From positions 372,001 to 436,000 of the forward strand of contig NZ_ADVG01000001.1 of assembly GCF_000178855.1 (NCBI RefSeq): a DNA stretch of 64,000 bases. The letters run 5' to 3'. Positions 56,845 to 64,000 of this stretch are shown one piece after another. Origin of the DNA: Ktedonobacter racemifer DSM 44963. Its GTDB lineage: Bacteria; Chloroflexota; Ktedonobacteria; Ktedonobacterales; Ktedonobacteraceae. How positions within the stretch are numbered: the stretch's first letter is position 1; every line of letters begins with the position of its first letter. The notes under the pieces were generated by a model, which saw only the letters and a program-made list of their open reading frames with translations, ran no database searches and was not told where the DNA came from. The translations under genes were made by a program, and so were the position numbers.

Positions 56845-57195
56845 GACGTGCTTTGCCTTCCGATGCAGAGTATCTCTTCAGAAAGAGACGGGACGGCTGC
56901 CCGTCCCTCGTGTCTTTCTCCACGTTCACATGCCTACACCGCTATTCCAGTTGGGCAGGCTTCTTCCGGTAACTCGACGACGTACAGTTCGGAAATGAAT
57001 TCGTGAGAAGCAACTCCGTGCGATTACGTTAGGTCGAAGAGGAGGATACCGGATCCGGCGCTCTGACTGAAAGGAGTTTCGCGCGCAAGCGTGAGACAAG
57101 AGAAGACGATGATCTTTCTTCATCCTGTGGAGAACACAGTACGAAAGAAGAGTGATGCTTCCCCTTTACCCAACCAGCCCGAAAGGAACGCCCAT

Positions 57196-57221
57196 TCATC
57201 CCCGCCTTAGAAAAAGCGGGG
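57196..57221. repeat. GC-rich hairpin
   Basis: ccccgc pairs with gcggggc around cttagaaaaa. Located between TnpB remnant and MDR pseudogene; may be the IS605-type left end belonging to the TnpB remnant. Confidence 0.4.
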
Positions 57222-57252
57222 CTTTCTGGGCCGTTCTCTGTAAACTCATCAA

Positions 57253-58101
57253 TCACCAAAACTGGGGCAGCCCCGTTTCATTCCAAAATGGACAGCCTGG
57301 CACGATGGCGGATGCCTCTTGAAGTGGACCGCTCTCCACCCTACGCCGAGATCGTCGAGCCAGCTGGACGACGCCACGCCATTGTGGCCCTGCATGGCCC
57401 CCGTCAGCCCAACGCCCCCATCCAGTCGGCGATAGCCCGCCCGATCTCGTCCGGCGAATCTTCCTGAATGAAATTGTCGCGTGTCCGGTGGCCTCGGCGA
57501 CCCGACTAGCTACGTCGGCTCCATCCACCAGCACAACGTCCCCTCCTGCAGCGATGAGGTCGTCAATGAGTTCCTGGCGGCGAATCACGCTCACCGTCTT
57601 CAGGCCGCGCTCCCTGGCAAAGGTGATCACCCAGCGTCCGACGCCAGAATTGCCAGCATTTTGCAGCACCCAATCACCTGGTGAGAGGGCAACGTATTCA
57701 CTCAGCAAGAGCGACGCGGTCGGAGGATTGATGCGCAGCATCGATAACTGTTGCGGATCAGCCTCAGGTGGCAGAGCGAAGAGATCCTTTGCTGGTAATA
57801 CAAGCCGCTCGCGCCAGGAGGGAGCGGTGGTTGGAATCAGTACCCGATCCCCGATCTGGAGATGGTCCACCTTCTCTCCTACCGATAGAATGCGCCCAAC
57901 CCCTTCATTGCCGACGCCAATGGGCAAGGGAGGCCGAACGCCATACCGGCCACTAATCGTCAAGAGGACGGAAGTGTTTATCGGCGCATATTCGATGGCG
58001 ACCAGCACCTCACCGACACCAGGGGCATCCGGGTCAGGAATCTCTACCAGCTCGACCACCTCGGATGGGTTGCCGAGTATTGCTATCTGAAGGGCGTGCA
58101 T
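57253..58101 (-). pseudogene. MDR-type quinone/enoyl reductase fused to a dehalogenase tail fragment
   Basis: The first 210 residues are a medium-chain dehydrogenase/reductase: MHALQIAILGNPSEVVELVE, YAPINTSVLLTISGRYGV, VGNEGVGRILSVGEKV and the NADPH loop LQNAGNSGVGRWVITFARER. After VASRVAEATGHATI homology ends. In another frame the following bases read RDNFIQEDSPDEIGRAIADW and MGALG-stop (stop near 57420), the C-terminal helix of haloalkane dehalogenases whose catalytic His in HFIQED is replaced by Asn. The reductase has lost its C-terminal half. Confidence 0.8.
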
Positions 58102-58762
58102 GGTCCTGCTCCTTCTGTGTCACTATGTTGTACATGTGATTACTGGATGGTTCTGCGTCATCTTTCGTGAAGGATGAGCTTATGAGACCTCTTCTCTCTT
58201 TCGCTCTCCGCTTCCCAAGCAGATCAAGATCTCTCAAATGCTTTCTTGATGAGATTGTTGCACGGAAGATGACTGAGATCTCTGGATGGCTCATCCGCAT
58301 ATTGCGTGAAAGCTCTAGCATTCACAAAAGCACTCGGTATGAACGGGCTTCCTTGCAGACCGTCATGTGTGGATATCTATCTACTCTCGTCCAGAATCAC
58401 AGAAAGTGATCCTGCTGGCGAACCTTGAAGAGCGTGACGAAACAGCCAAGCAACAGCAACACGGTGAATGCCCCGGATCAACGAAAACGTCTAAAGCAGG
58501 CAGATGCCCAGCAAAAGATGCAATTGTTGATCTGTTCGGTGTGCATATTGAAATTCAGTGAGGGAATGCGCGACAAGTATCTGAGGGAATCGCATCACTC
58601 AAGAAAAACCCTTCACAGGCCCTTCGGACCCTTTTTCCTCCGTGGAGATTCCCGAAGACGAATTCCCAAAAGAGTACCTCATCGAATCCCAATATTTATA
58701 TCTTTGCAGATGCAAAACCGCTCTCTTCACGCTCTCGCCTTCTCCGCAAAAGTGGAGAAAGC
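58102..58762. other. Gene-poor stretch
   Basis: 660 bp without supported genes. A short segment at about 58400-58425 (tgctggcgaaccttgaagag) resembles 18529-18548 in the leader of the IS1182-type element, so debris of such an element is possible. Confidence 0.35.
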
Positions 58763-59176
58763 TCACGCTTCTTCCTTGGTCAGGCCGAGCGAAGCCTGCC
58801 ATTCGGCTTCGCGGCCGACTTCAGGGATGATCGCGCCAAACTCCATGGCGTTGCTCGGAGGGATTTCCGTCACCGAGACCCAGAGCTGGTCATCCGACAG
58901 ACCCGTGACGTTCTTGAACATGGACCAAAGATCGTTCAGCAACTGCGCTTTGACTTCTGTACTGCGGCTCCGAATGATCCCCACGATGCTGGCGTTTACG
59001 GCAGGCTTGCCGCCTGAAAAGGTACTGTTGGGAGACACGGTCTCGAAGATCACCCGCACAAAGCTGGCGGGCTCGCCACTAATCGCGACGTGGCTCCGGG
59101 TGATCTCCTGAGCGAGATCAGCTCGCTGTTCAGCAGACAGCGCTCCTTCCTGTGTGATGCATGTGTAGACTGCCAT
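58763..59176 (-). CDS. Tautomerase-superfamily protein with Ala in place of catalytic Pro1
   Basis: 137 residues; AAGGAGG lies five bases before the ATG at 59176. The body fits the cis-CaaD/MSAD-like branch: VYTCITQEGALSAEQRADLA, EITRSHVAISGEPASFVRVI and VSVTEIPPSNAMEFGAIIPE. In this superfamily the initiator Met is removed and Pro1 acts as the base or nucleophile. The second codon here is GCA (Ala) where relatives have Pro (CCA). A single C-to-G change explains it. The protein is probably inactive in classical tautomerisation unless it has a new role. Length and rest of the chain are normal. Confidence 0.85.
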   Translation of the reverse strand: MAVYTCITQEGALSAEQRADLAQEITRSHVAISGEPASFVRVIFETVSPNSTFSGGKPAVNASIVGIIRSRSTEVKAQLLNDLWSMFKNVTGLSDDQLWVSVTEIPPSNAMEFGAIIPEVGREAEWQASLGLTKEEA

Positions 59177-59836
59177 ACAAGCCTCCTTCATTCTCCTCCG
59201 TTGAGGTGTATCTCGGACCGGGAGCGTGCTGATTCGAGCATATGCTTTTTCGCGCAGCGCCTGCAAGCGTGACAGGAGCCGCCTGTGGTCGTCTCCCTGC
59301 AAAGAAGCCGTAGGCTGATCCATCGACCAGGCCCGAGGTCGCGCTGGCTGGCAGATGCTTCGTTCCTCAGAAAGATCATCAGAACCATCCTCTGCCTGGT
59401 GCAAAGGAGTCAGTGCCCGCTATCAGCTTCCTCTTCGCCCATGCGCGCCATGTGCCAGCAGCGTCTTCATTGAGGAAGCAATCAGCTTCTCCACCATCCT
59501 CTTCTACCCCCTAACTTGAGCCCGAACAGGAGTAGACAACGAAAGAGCGTCAATATGGCCAGATACGGGTGGGAACCTGGCGCAATCTGCACGCTCTCCC
59601 GCACATACGTCCGAAGCGCGGAACTCGTGGGCTACGACCGCAGGTGAGAGGAACACTCATCCTTGTTGAGGGAGAACGACTTCCGAAGCGCACACGTCTT
59701 CCTCAACAACTCTGATTGTAACTGCGGCTTGACTCCTTGACCCCGCAAACGATTTTCAAGACATGCCCTCTTCTCCCGTTCTGACCGAACCCGCCTGCTC
59801 CTGGAACCGTTTTGTGTTCTCAGTTCTGACAGACCC
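59177..59836. other. No recognised gene
   Basis: Frames here are either upstream extensions of the tautomerase (no start signal) or antisense to nothing known. Contains the promoter of marR at its end. Confidence 0.3.
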
Positions 59837-59870
59837 TTGACATCTGCTACATGCGGGTATATACTTGCAT
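59837..59870 (+). promoter_or_regulatory. marR promoter with overlapping operator
   Basis: TTGACA (59837-59842) and TATACT (59860-59865) are 17 bp apart. The dyad atgcgggtatatacttgcat (59851-59870) covers the -10 box. A start about seven bases after the -10 falls at the ATG at 59872, so the transcript would be leaderless. A second copy of the dyad lies at 60307-60326. Confidence 0.7.
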
Positions 59871-59871
59871 T

Positions 59872-60294
59872 ATGAAAAGGACATTTTCCTGTCATTGCAC
59901 CACGCTGCGCTACGCAGCACAAACACTCACCGAGGCCTATGATCGAGTCCTTGCACCCAGTGGTCTCAAGGTGACGCAATATGTGCTTCTGAGAAGCATT
60001 CTTCAGGAGGAAGCTGAGCAAAGCCTTACCGACCTTGCCCAAAAGCTGGGAAGTGATCGTTCGACCATTGGAAGAAACGTGCGTATTCTCGCACGCGATG
60101 GGTTGGTCACTCTGAGTAGAGGGAGCGACCGACGAGAGCATACCGTCTGTGTCACCCAGAAGGGGCGTGAAACTTTTTCTCTCGCTACACCCTTGTGGCA
60201 AAAGTCCCAGGCAGCCGTTGAAGAGACACTCGGAGAGGATCAACTGAAAACGCTGAGGACGCTCCTTTCTCAATTGGAAGAGATCAGCATCTAA
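59872..60294 (+). CDS. MarR-family transcriptional repressor
   Basis: 140 residues from the ATG at 59872. The frame is open 7 codons further up, but that part is the operator itself. Winged helix-turn-helix: SLTDLAQKLGSDRSTIGRNV, RILARDGLVTLSRGSDRREH and wing TVCVTQKGRETF; flanking helices form the dimer interface (RYAAQTLTEAYDRVLAPSGL, TLRTLLSQLEEI). It likely represses its own promoter and the NmrA-family gene downstream, both of which carry the same dyad. Two cysteines near the N-terminus (TFSCHCTTL) could sense oxidants or electrophiles (inference). Confidence 0.9.
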   Translation: MKRTFSCHCTTLRYAAQTLTEAYDRVLAPSGLKVTQYVLLRSILQEEAEQSLTDLAQKLGSDRSTIGRNVRILARDGLVTLSRGSDRREHTVCVTQKGRETFSLATPLWQKSQAAVEETLGEDQLKTLRTLLSQLEEISI

Positions 60295-60306
60295 TTTTTT
60301 TGTCCA

Positions 60307-60326
60307 ATGCGGGTATATACCTACAT
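60307..60326 (+). promoter_or_regulatory. Second MarR-type operator
   Basis: atgcgggtatatacctacat shares 17 of 20 positions with the operator at 59851-59870, including the palindromic core ggtatatac. It lies about 155 bp upstream of the NmrA-family gene. Confidence 0.65.
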
Positions 60327-60481
60327 TTGACAAAAGGAGTTCAGCCATAAAGGTGAGTAATTGCTGACCCCTTGAGCTTGATTTCAGTCTCACTGAGGAT
60401 GCGCTGGTCATCGGCTCTCGTTGGGCTCTGAACGAGATGGAAAAGCAAAGAACATAGCAAATAGAATCAGTCTGGAGGAAC

Positions 60482-61366
60482 ATGATGAGTTCAAAACGGT
60501 TTTTAATTACAGGAGCAACGGGAGCAACGGGCGGAAAAACCGTCGAATTGCTTCTTGAACGAGGCTATCACGTGAGGGCATTCGTTCATCAGCACGACGA
60601 ACGAAGTGCACTACTAGAAAAACAAGGCGTCGAGATAGTCGTGGGAGATTTGCTCGATTTCACCACGGTTCGGCCCGCCCTCGAAGACGTTTCAGGTGCC
60701 TACTTTGTGTATCCCATTGCTCCTGGCCTCATCGAGGCCACCGCCTACTTTGCTCAAGCCGCCAAAGAGGCCAAGGTGCCAGCCATCGTGAATATGTCGC
60801 AAATCTCAGCAAGGCGCGAAGCGAAGAGTCACGCGGCGTTCAATCACTGGGTGGCAGAACGCGTCTTTGATTGGTCGGGCCTTGCCGTCACCCATCTGCG
60901 CCCGACGTTTTTTGCTACATGGTTTCTGAAGGGCCCCCTCCTGAACATGGCGCAACAGATCAAAGACGGTCTGGTGCAGTTGCCCTTTGGCGAAGGGAAG
61001 CATGCTCCTATCGCGCCTGAGGATCAAGCGCGTCTCATCGCGAGCATTTTAGAGCATCCATCGGCGCATACTGGGAAAACCTACCCACTGTTTGGCCCCA
61101 AAGAATACACCTATGCTGAGGCATTCGAGAAGATTTCGCAGATCCTGGGGCGTCAAATCACGTACGAAAGAATATCGCTTGAAGCGTTCCACGAGCAATT
61201 GGTGAAGAGGGGTCGGCCCTTCGTTGCGCAGCATCTCGTTGAAGTGGCGAAAGACCATGCCGCAGGCATTTTCTCTGGAACAGATGAAGCGATTGAGCAC
61301 ATGACAGGTCAGCCGCCAATGGACCTTGAGACATATATCAGAAAACATCGAGAGGCATTTGAATGA
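60482..61366 (+). CDS. NmrA-family NAD(P)-binding reductase
   Basis: 294 residues; TGGAGG precedes the ATG. Rossmann nucleotide loop FLITGATGATGGKTVELLLE; no Tyr-x3-Lys catalytic pair of classical SDRs, as in the NmrA/HSCARG or quinone-reductase-like (QorB) group. Conserved blocks are VEIVVGDLLDFTTVRPALED, YFVYPIAPGLIEATAYFAQA and HLRPTFFATWF. Probably reduces quinones or acts as redox sensor. The MarR operator upstream indicates induction by a small electrophile or drug (inference). Intact. Confidence 0.85.
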   Translation: MMSSKRFLITGATGATGGKTVELLLERGYHVRAFVHQHDERSALLEKQGVEIVVGDLLDFTTVRPALEDVSGAYFVYPIAPGLIEATAYFAQAAKEAKVPAIVNMSQISARREAKSHAAFNHWVAERVFDWSGLAVTHLRPTFFATWFLKGPLLNMAQQIKDGLVQLPFGEGKHAPIAPEDQARLIASILEHPSAHTGKTYPLFGPKEYTYAEAFEKISQILGRQITYERISLEAFHEQLVKRGRPFVAQHLVEVAKDHAAGIFSGTDEAIEHMTGQPPMDLETYIRKHREAFE

Positions 61367-61567
61367 GCCGTCTCCATGACCATTGAAAGGGTGTCTCATC
61401 TGTGTTGACAAGAACAGAGGTGAGACACGCTGGGATCAACGGCGAGTTGTCGACCACCTGACGGGCTATCTAAAGACCCTCGTTTTGTAGGAGAAGAACT
61501 CATCATAATCACTGTTTCTTAGCAATGTATGCCACCCCTTTAGCCATATGTAAAAAGGAAAGAGCCT

Positions 61568-62494
61568 TTGAAAAAGCCAACCATTCTCGTGACCGGCGCA
61601 ACCGGTCGACATGGCGGAACTGGCCCCCACGTTGTTCGCTTACTATGCGAGCAGCAATTCCATGTGCGCGCTATGGTTCGTCAACTTGATGATCGCAGTG
61701 ACCACTTACGTGCTCTTGGAGCTGAGGTCGTTCTCGGAGACTTCTTAAGTATCACCTCATTACGATCTGTGATGGGGAATGTTGACCATGTTTATTTCAG
61801 CTACCCTATAGATGCAAGGCACTTGGAAGCAGCAACCAACGTTGCAGTAGTTGCACGAGAGTGTGGTGTTCATGGCCTTGTCAACAACTCGCTCATGCCT
61901 GCACGTGCCGATCACCCGAGTCCAGAGGCGCGGCAACATTGGCTTGCTGAACGGATCTTTGACTGGGCAGATGTCGGAGCTGTACATATCCGGGGGGCCT
62001 TCTTCTATGAAAACCTCATCCGCTGGACTACTGAAAGTGTCGCCTCAATGGGGGAGATCCACCTTCCGTTCGGTGATGGTGAAGGAAAGGTATCCTGGGT
62101 TGCTGCAGAGGATATTGCACAGGTCGCTGCTGCAATCCTTTGTGATCCAGCACCTCATAGAGGTCAAACATACAACGTAACAGGCCCCGACATACTCACC
62201 AATAATGAGATAGCCGCTCTGTTTAGCCGTGTTTTGCGAAGGCCTGTGGTGTACGTTGATATTCCGTTGCAACAGTGGCAGAAAGAACTGCTGGAACTTG
62301 AAGGGCCTAGCCCTCACCTGATTGAGCACTTATCGTGTCTGGCACGTGAGTTCAAAAGGCGAGGACCAGCCGGTGGCATAAGAACCAATGTGGTACAAAA
62401 GATCACTGGTTCTGAGCCAAAATCCCTCGAAATGTATGTTTCCAAGCATGTTGATGCTCTGTCAGCATTCTCACGCCAGGCGAAACATCTCTGA
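61568..62494 (+). CDS. NmrA-family NAD(P)-binding reductase (second)
   Basis: 308 residues from a TTG with AAGGAAAG upstream. ILVTGATGRHGGTGPHVVRL is the nucleotide loop; YFSYPIDARHLEAATNVAVV and HIRGAFFYENLIRWTTESVA align with its neighbour. About 30-40% alike to 60482-61366 by eye, so an old duplication. Own intergenic region of 200 bp without the MarR dyad. Confidence 0.82.
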   Translation: MKKPTILVTGATGRHGGTGPHVVRLLCEQQFHVRAMVRQLDDRSDHLRALGAEVVLGDFLSITSLRSVMGNVDHVYFSYPIDARHLEAATNVAVVARECGVHGLVNNSLMPARADHPSPEARQHWLAERIFDWADVGAVHIRGAFFYENLIRWTTESVASMGEIHLPFGDGEGKVSWVAAEDIAQVAAAILCDPAPHRGQTYNVTGPDILTNNEIAALFSRVLRRPVVYVDIPLQQWQKELLELEGPSPHLIEHLSCLAREFKRRGPAGGIRTNVVQKITGSEPKSLEMYVSKHVDALSAFSRQAKHL

Positions 62495-62585
62495 TCTCGT
62501 GAGCAGTGTTCGGCAAGATATTACACTTATGACAAGGGTAATATCGTTAAATACGCATGGAGACATGCAGAAAAACGAGAACGTT

Positions 62586-62735
62586 ATGGATGCTGCTTTT
62601 GTCTTCTTCTTCTTCCTGCTCTTAGGAATCGCTGCATATCGTTGGGGCGTGGATAGTCGTGATGGACTGGAGAATCTGGAGTGGGAGCGACGCGCGCGCT
62701 ACTGGACCAAGCACCTGAGATGCAGCCATGAGTAG
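62586..62735 (+). CDS. Small single-pass membrane protein
   Basis: 49 residues: one TM helix (MDAAFVFFFFLLLGIAAYRW) then a charged tail VDSRDGLENLEWERRARYW. The RWGxDSRDG...EWERR pattern is one I recall from short hypothetical proteins of Chloroflexota. Start could be 24 bases further upstream. Function unknown. Confidence 0.55.
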   Translation: MDAAFVFFFFLLLGIAAYRWGVDSRDGLENLEWERRARYWTKHLRCSHE

Positions 62736-62963
62736 TCTGGATATGTAACACAGGTTGCAAGGTTGTGATAATGAAAAGACATCATGATACTAAGAGAGGC
62801 GGTCCTTGTGGCTGGCTTGTGAGAAACGAGGAGCGCGTCTGATCTCTCTGCAAAAACCACCTGCAGGTGGAGAAATTGGTGTGCTCTGTAAGACAAGCAT
62901 TCCTAACACAGCGAGCGGGCGCAATTCTGGCCAGGAGGGCGGCGCAGAGCTCCGAGGTGGTTG

Positions 62964-63047
62964 GTGCTGCCGTACTTCCTGGCCAGCAATGAAGCCTGCT
63001 CTCTCTATGGCATCACGCTGCCCATTGATGGGCAATATGGCCGTTGA
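62964..63047 (+). pseudogene. C-terminal fragment of a short-chain dehydrogenase
   Basis: Reads VLPYFLASNEACSLYGITLP then IDGQYGR and a TGA. The FLASxEAxxxxGxTLPIDGG ending is the classical SDR C-terminus. Nothing of the nucleotide-binding or catalytic region remains in front of it. Confidence 0.6.
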
Positions 63048-63193
63048 GGCAAGAAGGGGAGAAACAATGGGTACATGGGAAAGTTGCTCCTGTTCTTGAG
63101 ACAGAATCGAGACTGCTCCGTGATGCTCATGGGCAAAGCGCGCTGCTCTGCTTGCAACGACTGATGGCCCAACGACCAGAGAAAGGAACATGG

Positions 63194-63706
63194 ATGATGG
63201 AGAAGCATTTCACTCTTCGGAATGCCCAGGACAACGAGCGGAGGATCATTCGAGATATCACCGTAGCTGCGTATGCGGAATATCAAGCCGTGATGCCTCC
63301 ACGTTTCTGGACACGCTATCAACACAATCTTATCGCTACCCTTGATGGGGAAGGAAACTTCGAACGAATTGTCGCTGAGCAGAATGGAGCGCTCGTCGGC
63401 AGCGTTTTGCTCTACCCACCAGCGGCTGCTTCCTATGCGGGTGCTGCCATCAGCACCTCCTACCCAGAGGTCCGGTTTCTCGCGATGCTCCCACAGATGC
63501 GCGGACAGGGCATTGGAGCCGCTCTCATGAAGGAGTGCGAACGGCGTGCTCGGGAGGCGGGAGCACAGTCCATTGGGCTGCACACCATGGAGGTCATGAG
63601 GGCCGCGATACGCATGTATGAGCGTCTGGGCTTTGTGCGCACGCCCGAAACCGACTTTCGGCCCGGCGAAGGAGTGGTTGTGCTCGGGTATCGACACACG
63701 TTTTAA
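63194..63706 (+). CDS. GNAT-family N-acetyltransferase
   Basis: 170 residues from the ATG at 63194; GAAAGGAA lies upstream. The acetyl-CoA loop is VRFLAMLPQMRGQGIGAALM (Q/RxxGxG/A), followed by IGLHTMEVMRAAIRMYERLG and GFVRTPETDF. N-terminal FTLRNAQDNERRIIRDITVA is usual for the family. The acceptor substrate is unknown. Directly precedes fabF by 12 bp, likely cotranscribed. Confidence 0.88.
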   Translation: MMEKHFTLRNAQDNERRIIRDITVAAYAEYQAVMPPRFWTRYQHNLIATLDGEGNFERIVAEQNGALVGSVLLYPPAAASYAGAAISTSYPEVRFLAMLPQMRGQGIGAALMKECERRAREAGAQSIGLHTMEVMRAAIRMYERLGFVRTPETDFRPGEGVVVLGYRHTF

Positions 63707-63718
63707 GGAGTAGGAGCA

Positions 63719-64000
63719 ATGAAACGCGTAGTCATTACTGGTATGGGGCTGGTCACGGCGCTAGGGCACACCGTTGAAGAAACCTGGGAGGCACTCTGCC
63801 AGGGGCGTTCGGGCATTGGACCGATCAGGAATTTTGATGCGAGCGAGTACCCGGTCCGGTTTGCCGGAGAGGTCAGGAACTTTGATCCCAGTCGCTATCT
63901 GGAGCACAAGGAGATCCGCAGGAACGATCCCTTTACACACCTGGCAGCCGCTGCATCCCGGCAGGCTCTGGCACAAGCGCGGCTCTCGATCACTGAACAA
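63719..64000 (+). CDS. fabF: 3-oxoacyl-ACP synthase II (FabF), N-terminal part
   Basis: TAAGGAG lies upstream of the ATG; the gene runs off the window end. The start MKRVVITGMGLVTALGHTVE and then TWEALCQGRSGIGPIRNFDA with VRFAGEVRNFDPSRYL are characteristic of FabF-type condensing enzymes of fatty acid synthesis; polyketide-type homologues look similar at this end. The catalytic Cys would lie beyond the window. Confidence 0.88.
   Translation, partial: MKRVVITGMGLVTALGHTVEETWEALCQGRSGIGPIRNFDASEYPVRFAGEVRNFDPSRYLEHKEIRRNDPFTHLAAAASRQALAQARLSITEQ

Overview
The window looks like chromosome of a Ktedonobacteria-type Chloroflexota (inference). The evidence is mid-range GC, a very high load of diverse insertion sequences (IS607, IS605-type TnpB, IS630, IS4, IS1182, IS110, IS5, IS256, a group II intron), many MITE-like palindromes, large NarL-type two-component families, and metabolic genes such as haloalkane dehalogenases, NmrA-like reductases and F420/PPOX proteins. 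No rRNA, tRNA or CRISPR array was recognised.

Layout. 1-2105: IS607 element (serine recombinase plus TnpB) cut by the window edge. 2338-3765: DUF6262-like gene with an in-frame stop, then a haloalkane dehalogenase. 4519-5861: IS630 element with a nested MITE. 6018-9775: two 218-bp inverted repeats bracket an exported beta-propeller/DUF305 operon and an IS4 remnant. 9776-13215: minus-strand cluster of small uncharacterised genes (zinc ribbon, coiled coil, two related small proteins). 14380-18498: 618-bp direct repeats bracket a P-loop kinase and a 5'-3' exonuclease. 18616-24903: IS1182 fragment, second near-identical IS607, then a group II intron reverse transcriptase split by an IS110 element and cut off by a LanM fragment.

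24893-31534: remnant of a type 2 lanthipeptide synthetase, a nucleotidyltransferase, and a complete ABC transporter plus OmpR-type two-component operon of the kind used for peptide-antibiotic immunity or sensing. 32759-44247: three copies, in various states of decay, of a module made of a multi-spanning membrane protein, an 8-TM NarL-type histidine kinase and a NarL response regulator. Only the third copy (39294-42947) is intact; a fourth kinase is truncated at an McrB-like fragment followed by an IS605-type TnpB.

46662-54987: isoaspartyl peptidase, SIS-domain protein, IS5 and IS256 wrecks, a shortened aquaporin, a frameshifted mercuric-reductase-like flavoprotein, a dehalogenase-like hydrolase, a PPOX/F420 protein and a DUF417 membrane protein. 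55223-64000: decayed TnpB, a chimeric MDR/dehalogenase pseudogene, a tautomerase whose catalytic Pro1 is Ala, a MarR repressor with a matching operator on its own promoter and another upstream of an NmrA-family reductase, a second NmrA reductase, a small membrane protein, a GNAT acetyltransferase and the start of fabF.

The general picture is a chromosome segment reworked by transposition and deletion. Roughly a third of the recognisable genes carry frameshifts, stops or junctions, and the intact islands are mainly signalling, peptide-antibiotic response and small-molecule detoxification functions.
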